Below are positions 18,746 through 25,000 of a DNA stretch of 25,000 nt, in pieces (positions within the stretch are counted from its first letter, which is position 1; each line of letters opens with the position of its first letter). A program made the position numbers and the translations under genes. A model generated the notes under the pieces. It was given only the letters and a program-made list of their open reading frames with translations. It was not told the DNA's origin and made no database searches. The stretch lies in NCBI GenBank assembly GCA_903813345.2, contig CAIIXF020000203.1, forward strand, positions 1 to 25,000, in the 5' to 3' direction. The DNA is from Owenia fusiformis (Eukaryota > Annelida > Polychaeta > Sabellida > Oweniidae).

Positions 18746-19200
18746 CAAACAATTTTTTTCGCGATAACATGCAACTGATACTTGACAATAATATAAAAAC
18801 ACATGACATCAGGCGATTTAACACAATATTATTGTGTTCAATGTTCATTTATACTTATAAAATGAGGCTACACTTACCAATCTCTAAAATGACATTTCTG
18901 CATGTCCGTCATTGTGTCTGTTCGTCCTAGTGTCTCGGATTAAAATTAAACTATTAGCGAAACGAAATTGTTGTCAAATAGATCTAATTATTATCGCGAT
19001 TACTCGGGATAAAATATCAATTTTGAGGAAAACATGTACAGGTATCTTTGATTGATCTATATAACGCGTATATACACGCAAAAAATTTATCAATTGCAAA
19101 CCTAATGTTTGATAATTCAGTGCCGCATTTTCTGATACAATTTGCAATTTCGATGTTACCAGAACTGACCGACATTTTCGTTATATTTCAAACCTGTCTC
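18541..19200. other. CpG-rich patch in CpG-poor surroundings
   Basis: By rough count CpG dinucleotides occur about four per 100 bases here, for example in TTCGCGG, AACGGCG, TTATCGCGATTACTCGGG and ACGCG. The chitobiase introns show well under one per 100. It may be a promoter-like unmethylated patch or recently arrived sequence. A minus-strand ATG at 18912 in good context is followed by a strong donor (GTAAGT) at 18877. Confidence 0.4.
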
Positions 19201-19500
19201 CAATATTTTTGTAATTATGAATCAATAGGTTCTAAGGGGGATACGGGATGGTGTGTATGCATTCATAAGAATATATGTATGCATGCTTTAATCACATTCT
19301 TTATTTAATATTACCATGTTTTCAGGGTTTAATTAGTTCCGCTTATCGAAACCTGCGGAATGATTAAATTAACACATCAAAGGCAAAATGATCATGGAGG
19401 TTAAACCTAGCCCTTGCCATAAGGCATGTCAGATAAGAAACGAGCTAGGCCCAGGCTAGGTCTAATGTTGTTGGACTAAGCGGCATGAAGCCAAAAACTT
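19201..19500. other. Spacer, nothing recognised
   Basis: AT-rich sequence with a short CTAGGCCCAGGCTAGG cluster near 19443. No gene, repeat partner or regulatory motif was found. Confidence 0.4.
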
Positions 19501-20351
19501 TTACATGTCAAAATAAAAATCTATGATAACCCCAAACCCTAGTGTTAACCTGTAGTTCAAAACACAACCCTCACTGTGAAATAATAATATAATAGTGTAT
19601 ACATACATGCTGTTATATTTTGAAAAAGACTAAGGGATATTAGTCGAAAGTCTCAATAAATTAAAAATATTCTCTGAAGTAAAGAATTTGACTTGTTTCT
19701 GAAATAATATAATAAATATGTGTAGTCAGTCAATGTTCTCTTCCTAATTGCACTTTCAATATTCACATCTCAGCTCATCTTAAGGTGCAGTGGTACTTAA
19801 CATGAAATGACTAAAACAGGAAGTGACAATACCATGCTTCATTTCAAACATTTTTTGAACCAAGATAACAGAGTTCTGTATTCACCTCCAGTCAGTTTAA
19901 TAAGTTTCACATGTCATTTACATGACCAGGATCACAATGAGTATGGTCAGAATGACCCCAAACATGACGAAATACCTTTTTCAGCCCTCTGAAAATGTGA
20001 CTGAAAAATAGCTACAAGTAGGCGCTTTGGAAAGGTCACTGAACAGAATCTTTTGAAAATTTGATGCCATACATAGAGAAAGAAAAAAAAGAAAAAAAAA
20101 CTGAATTGAGAAGCGGTCTATTTTCTTTTTATAACCGCCATTTTTGCTGCCATTTTTGCTTCGGACAATTTTCAAAAATTATAAAGATTGTATCATTTAG
20201 AACAATTTATTGGGCACATTTTCTGAAAAATTCAAAAGATTCTGTTCAGTGACCTTTCCTTATTATTATTTCAAAGTGAGGGTTGTGTTTAGAGCTACAC
20301 TTTAACGCTAGGGTTTGGGGTTATCATAGAATTTTATTTTAACAATTGTAA
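19501..20351. mobile_element. Inverted-repeat element with interrupted left arm
   Basis: The outer arms 19501-19590 and 20260-20351 are imperfect inverted repeats sharing ATGATAACCCCAAACCCTAG and CACAACCCTCAC. A second pair, 20029-20057 and 20231-20259, is a perfect 29-nt inverted match. On the right the two repeats are adjacent; on the left they are separated by about 440 bases. The left arm therefore appears split by a later insertion. The loop has two GCCATTTTTGCT copies in tandem. No transposase is seen. Confidence 0.75.
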
Positions 20352-21388
20352 CATTGTGACATAAACCGACTCGTGAATACCTATCCGTTATTTTGGATAT
20401 GTCAACATTTTGGCTCTTGTCAAATTGTATAGTCACTTATAAAGCCTGCCAGTAGGCCCTATACTGTGTTCAACCTTGAATAATTAAAGGTCATTTCTAG
20501 TAGACCATTGCATTGTATTGGATTACAGATTTTAGAATAAAAGCAACAGTAGTGGCTTACATGATTCATAGCATGTATTGTTGCCCTTTGTGCTTAATCA
20601 TACATTCTTTGGATTCATAATTTATCATTGTAAATTAACTATTTGTGTTTTGCATCGAAAAGTATTTCGTTCACCATTAATTGACTTTTCAAAGATCTAA
20701 ACATATAAAAATAAGCTGTTATCATTTATTTTGTTTATTAGATGTTAATTATAAGTGCAGTTAGAAGTTGTAATATTGGAAAGCTCTTACATGGTTTCAA
20801 AAATGAGGAATATATTACACAAAGGTGGAAAGTCAGTGTCATTAAAAATAACTGAATCGAGTCTGCCAGTAAAACATTTGTATGAGAAATTAATTTTATA
20901 ACAGCCTAGAAGCTATATGATGATATAATGTAGCTAGCAGTTTTATTATAGAATATTACATTTCAAAATTTACCCCGAGTCATTGTTAACAGAAAATAAA
21001 TGAAATAGTTTTGTAATTTTAAACCAAGGGGTTATCGAAGGGTCTTTTTGTTCAGTATATTCTGTGGCCAACGTCTGAATGGATAGAATTCACCTCAAAT
21101 ATGTCATTCTAGTTGATCTAGTATAATTTTATTCAAAATTGAAAAACTATTGATGATACTACTTGTTCGATCAGAACTCGATCAGGACACATTGAAACAT
21201 TTTGAGGAGGCCTGTAAACAAAAATTATTAAAAGTTAAATTTTACATTTTGAACAGGCCTCGTATTTCATTGATCAGTATTTCGTTTTATCGTATTTCAT
21301 TTATCATAAGAGTGTGGAACTCTTAATATGTACGAGGAATACCAACGCACCACATAAGAATACGCTTAGCCTAATAGAGATTGCCAAC

Positions 21389-21425
21389 ATGCTGAGAGAT
21401 ATCATCGTCTATGCAACTTTAGTGG
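21389..21425 (+). CDS. Chitobiase copy B, exon 1
   Basis: Encodes the same 12 residues as copy A, then G|GTAAGT. With exon 2 the signal peptide reads on as GFSCAITQ. Intron 1 (21426-24070) is longer than in copy A because of insertions, and lacks the MITE. Confidence 0.85.
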
Positions 21426-24400
21426 GTAAGTATTTAAACTTTTATTTTTTAAAAGTTCTAACAAACAGGACTAGTTCGACATATATGAGAACATTTTTAA
21501 CTCCCGGGTTTTAACTATTGCTATGTCAGAGTTTTCCTCTAATAATGCGACTATGAAGCTTTTTCAATTCCATGAACTTTCCAAATTGTAAGTGTATTTG
21601 AATAACTTTATATTTGGAATATGCATTTACATATATGTACATCTTGACTTATTGATATAAATGTAATTATGAAATGTTCAAGTGTTTAGCACCATGTATA
21701 TCACGTTTAACTTGTCAGGTTGTTGTTATCATAGACTTATTAAATGACCAACGATGTGATCTCTTCTATATATAATTCCCATGGTATTGACAATCCCAAT
21801 GTATTTCTAATCACCATTATTCCTATTTCTATTCTATATTCTTATTTTCATCATAGTGTGCATGAAAATGGAATACAAAAATTTTGATTACATTAAACTG
21901 TTTTAACAAAAGTATTTCATAGTTAACTTTTATGACAGTGTTTGTTAAAAGGATTGATCATATACATGTATAGCTCATCATATAGCTTGTCCTATAATCA
22001 TTTTAATTCAAGGCTAGGTGGCACGAAACCTATATACATTTAGGTAAAATGCTAAATCTATTTTGCATTGTATGTAAATTACAAGTAAAGAGCCATATAT
22101 GTTATCGCAAACAATTTTAGATGGTTATTTCTTTATTTTGACCACTTTCTGACCAAGAAGACGGGCATATCTTTTAAATCCATTCATTATCTTAAATAAA
22201 AGTAATTGATAATTGAGTCAATCAGAATCGGTAATAGTGAGGTAGCGATCAACATAGATATACCCATAATTGATATCTTTAAAACTCCCCGAAGGAATGC
22301 ATTATTCCTTTAAAGAGGATAACTGTCTCAAAATGCAACATATTATGCGACAAAAATTTAAAAATCAGGGGTGGAAAGGGTTAATAATCAGGACAACATT
22401 TCAAACAAAACATATTGGTGGGTTGTTTGCACCTTCCCTGTCTCAAGGTCCAAATTATTTTATCATCTCTATGAGTACTTTTCCTAGAGGTAATGCATTG
22501 GCCTAATATATGCACCTGCTTAAATCCTCAGAAAACGGCCAAAATTCAACATATGAATGTCTGAAATCTATTGCGATACTTTCCGTGCTCCTTTGTGGCT
22601 TATTAAGTGAAATTGAAAATGAATTTAATTTTGTTAAGTTAAGTTTTCGAAATATACAGAAACTAGAAAGTATTTTCTTCAAGAAAATAAAGATATCTCC
22701 TTTAAAGATATTAACAACGAAAAATATTTACAAAAAAATATGGATAAACATTTTATTCAAAAATTCAAATGAATAACCATGTTTAAATAAATTGTATTAA
22801 TTAATATGTATTTAAATTGTAAAAGTGTAATGTTAGATGTGTCTCATAAGCCCAGGTGGCGCTGGCTATTTCGAATAGGTGACACTTGAATATATGAATA
22901 AATAAATGAATAGAAAGATACCTTTTCAAGACGTTGACTTCATACCAAAAAAGGTATAAAATGTACTATTCTTGATTTTGATGTCTCAATTAGTTCTTGA
23001 AAAATGTGTGTTCCCCATCTTATTTCATTAAAAGAGAAAGCTCATGCTAACCATTAATTCCAGCTCATTTTGGTCATCCGAATGCAGTATCGTTTAAGTA
23101 CCTTGAGCAATTTTATTTTTCTTTTAGGAAATAAAACTTGTCTCAAACCACATTTTAATTATACATTAAACATTATACAGATAAGAAAAGGTTGCATTTT
23201 CTTTGAAAATTAGGTCAACATTTTTGGAAACGTATGGTGATGGGTTCATTGCCTGGAATTGTTTGCGATAACCTATGTGGTGGCTCATTTGGACATCTCG
23301 ATTGGGGGTTTTCCATTGTTTATTTCAAAGAAGATAAGAGCGAGTATTATTTCATTTGAAACAAATTTAATTTGTAATGTAGCTCCCCTGAAACATTGTT
23401 CAAGTGCTTGAAGATATATTGATTATTTTTCATTGGTCAATGAATACTTTTTCGTTGGGATTTGCTACTCCTTGGAGTTGCCGTTCTTTTGTAATAATCA
23501 AGAAGTCCCAAGAAGAGTGTATTAAATAATTTGTTATCAAAGGGATGTTAATTATTATTTGAGTGCTTGAAATTGAATTTTGATTTACTTTGATTGAATC
23601 CATTTTCGGGCAAACTGAGTGAAGTGGGGGGGGACAGGCGATTTCTGCTTGATCCAACAACAAACATTTTGTCTTGCGCTTACCTTATAAATGGCTACTG
23701 ATGTGTTTGCCCCATAAAATAAGTGGTCCGAGTTTCCAGACATAATAATTTAAAAGTTATATAACACCAGTTTGGTAGCTGTTAATGCTCCAGGACACCA
23801 TATGAAGTCGTGACTTATATTGTCATCTCACATAATAATATCTTAGATAAGATACTAGTATGTGGTACTCTGTTTAAACTTCTAAAAGGTTTTTCCTCCC
23901 GATGTTGAAATTTTGAATTGATTGACCTTTCCTTTAAACAACAAAGATTTCAAGGATATATAAAGAAAACTATTTCAAAGGCAATTGGATCAATTGTGTA
24001 TCATATTAAAGATAATTATCCTCCCAGTATATTGATATATTGTGTAATATTAATACCTTTATGTTTTTAGGATTTTCTTGTGCAATAACCCAGCAGAATC
24101 TTGACTACATTGGTGATAATTTAGATATCACATATGACGTTGTTACTAACTTTGTGCCTGCGAATGCTACCTATACAGGGAAGCTCACCTTCAAGAATTC
24201 TGGCCAAAATGTTATCAACAATGATGCATGGGCCATATATTTTTGCCACATAAGGATAATAGAAGAGTCAAGAATCTACCATGGTAATTACATAGACCCA
24301 AATGGATACACTGACCCACAGACTGGTGCAAAATGGTCCCATGTAAATGGCTGCTTGTTTAAAGTAGAACCAACGGCTACATTTAAAGATATTACTGCTG

Positions 24401-25000
24401 GTGAGTCACGTGAAATTTGGTTCATCGCTGGAGCCTGGATGATTTCTCGAAGTGATACTATGCCCAATTGGTATGTGGCAGCGGATGGTCTCGAAGCCCG
24501 TACAATTCAAAGTACAGCCTCCGAAGATCTTGACTTTGTGTTTGCATTTGATTCTGTTGAGAAATGGAAACGATATGAAAATGACAAGTAAGTATTACAA
24601 GAGGGTTGGTTTTAATTAATCTGATTAAGAATCCGTAAACTATAATGGAACAATATTGGGGATAAATTTATCAATATTTTCTCTAATATTGTCATAAGCT
24701 TTAGTTTTAGGCCCCATAATACTTGCCCCATGCATTATTCATTTACTATTTTTTATGACTTGAAAAGATATTTTTAAAAATATATTCTTGAAAAAAGTTG
24801 TCACCTTTTTATTTCTCAAATACTCAAATATCTCGCCACTTTTAAAATAAAAGTTGAAAAACTTTTCATCATTAAATTTGCACTATAGAATTCAAATACC
24901 TTAAATTACCCAAATACGATAACATCACCATTGCGATGACTGAACAACGGACACACTATTTCAATAATAAAATGACCTATCTAAAAAGTTTCACATACCA
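21389..25000 (+). CDS. Chitobiase-type beta-N-acetylhexosaminidase, copy B (5' part; continues past right edge)
   Basis: Second paralogue in the same orientation. Exon 1 is 21389-21425 and exon 2 is 24071-24587, giving residues 1-184 plus two bases. This covers the signal peptide and the whole CHB_HEX domain. Both splice donors are strong GTAAGT. The window ends about 410 bases into intron 2; by comparison with copy A the third exon should begin roughly 90 bases beyond the edge. Compared with copy A, exon 2 has 17 base differences and no indels, and 9 residues differ, including Leu to Trp in the EIWFIAGAW stretch. Nothing visible suggests a pseudogene, but the catalytic domain cannot be judged. 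Confidence 0.9.
23191..23920. other. Copy B-specific insert in intron 1
   Basis: About 730 bases replace about 69 unrelated bases of copy A (9503-9571); homology resumes at ATTGACCTTTCC. The insert includes a G-run (GTGGGGGGGGACAGG near 23626) and a 77-codon minus-strand frame without recognised motifs. No terminal inverted repeats or target-site duplication were found, so its origin is unknown. Confidence 0.5.
24071..24587 (+). CDS. Chitobiase copy B, exon 2: CHB_HEX domain
   Basis: Begins after TTTTTAG and ends AA|GTAAGT, 517 nt as in copy A. It keeps the landmarks NDAWAIYFCHIR and MPNWYVAADGLEAR and an N-glycosylation sequon (NAT where copy A has NDT). Confidence 0.93.

Larger units (their letters stand above)
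20390..25000 (+). repeat. Tandem segmental duplication, copy B (runs off right edge)
   Basis: Direct repeat of the segment starting at 6514. Relative to copy A it has extra sequence of about 220 bases near 20720-20935, 80 near 21488-21567, 115 near 21723-21840 and 730 at 23191-23920, plus about 44 near 24603-24647. It lacks the 621-bp MITE. Offset grows from 13,876 at the left boundary to 14,350 at exon 2. The breakpoint lies 38 bases after the inverted-repeat element at 19501-20351. Confidence 0.93.

Noticed and set aside
19048-19308. 86-codon plus-strand ORF in the CpG-rich region
   Set aside because: No recognised motif, and hydrophobic AT-driven composition without splice or start support.

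Overview
The window is AT-rich metazoan nuclear DNA. It has spliced genes with short exons, GT-AG introns (one GC-AG), secretory signal peptides, a tRNA-derived SINE and several DNA-transposon remnants. There are no bacterial-style operons. The main gene has the four-part chitobiase GH20 layout (CHB_HEX, GH20b, GH20, CHB_HEX_C). Among animals I associate this layout mainly with marine invertebrates, so an invertebrate is likely. The sequence alone does not fix the phylum.

Layout, left to right. (1) 1-3247, minus strand: the 5' part of a gene for a large secreted or lumenal protein, with a signal-peptide exon and one giant exon that is open past the left edge (at least 905 residues). It has an acidic tract, a Cys-rich region and a coiled coil, and I do not recognise the family. 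(2) 3248-6513: AT-rich intergenic DNA with no supported gene. (3) 7266-15347, plus strand: a complete 11-exon gene for an 896-residue beta-N-acetylhexosaminidase (chitobiase type). It has a signal peptide and a C-terminal hydrophobic tail that looks like a GPI-attachment signal. All exon phases join and the total coding length is divisible by three. Its introns carry a 621-bp mariner-type MITE and a tRNA-derived SINE. (4) 15348-20389: a transposon graveyard with three separate inverted-repeat elements, a Ty3/gypsy integrase scrap, Tc1/mariner transposase scraps, and a CpG-rich patch with a short orphan ORF. (5) 20390-25000: a second, diverged copy of the segment that begins at 6514. It carries the first two coding exons of a second chitobiase gene, and the window ends shortly before its expected third exon.

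The two chitobiase genes are therefore direct tandem paralogues with a period of about 13.9 kb. Exon 2 is about 97% identical with no indels, while intron 1 differs by several insertions. The encoded enzyme would remove terminal GlcNAc from chitin oligomers or related glycans outside the cell, probably tethered to the membrane. The minus-strand gene is transcribed divergently from the first chitobiase, with about 4 kb between the start codons. Nothing in the sequence links their functions.
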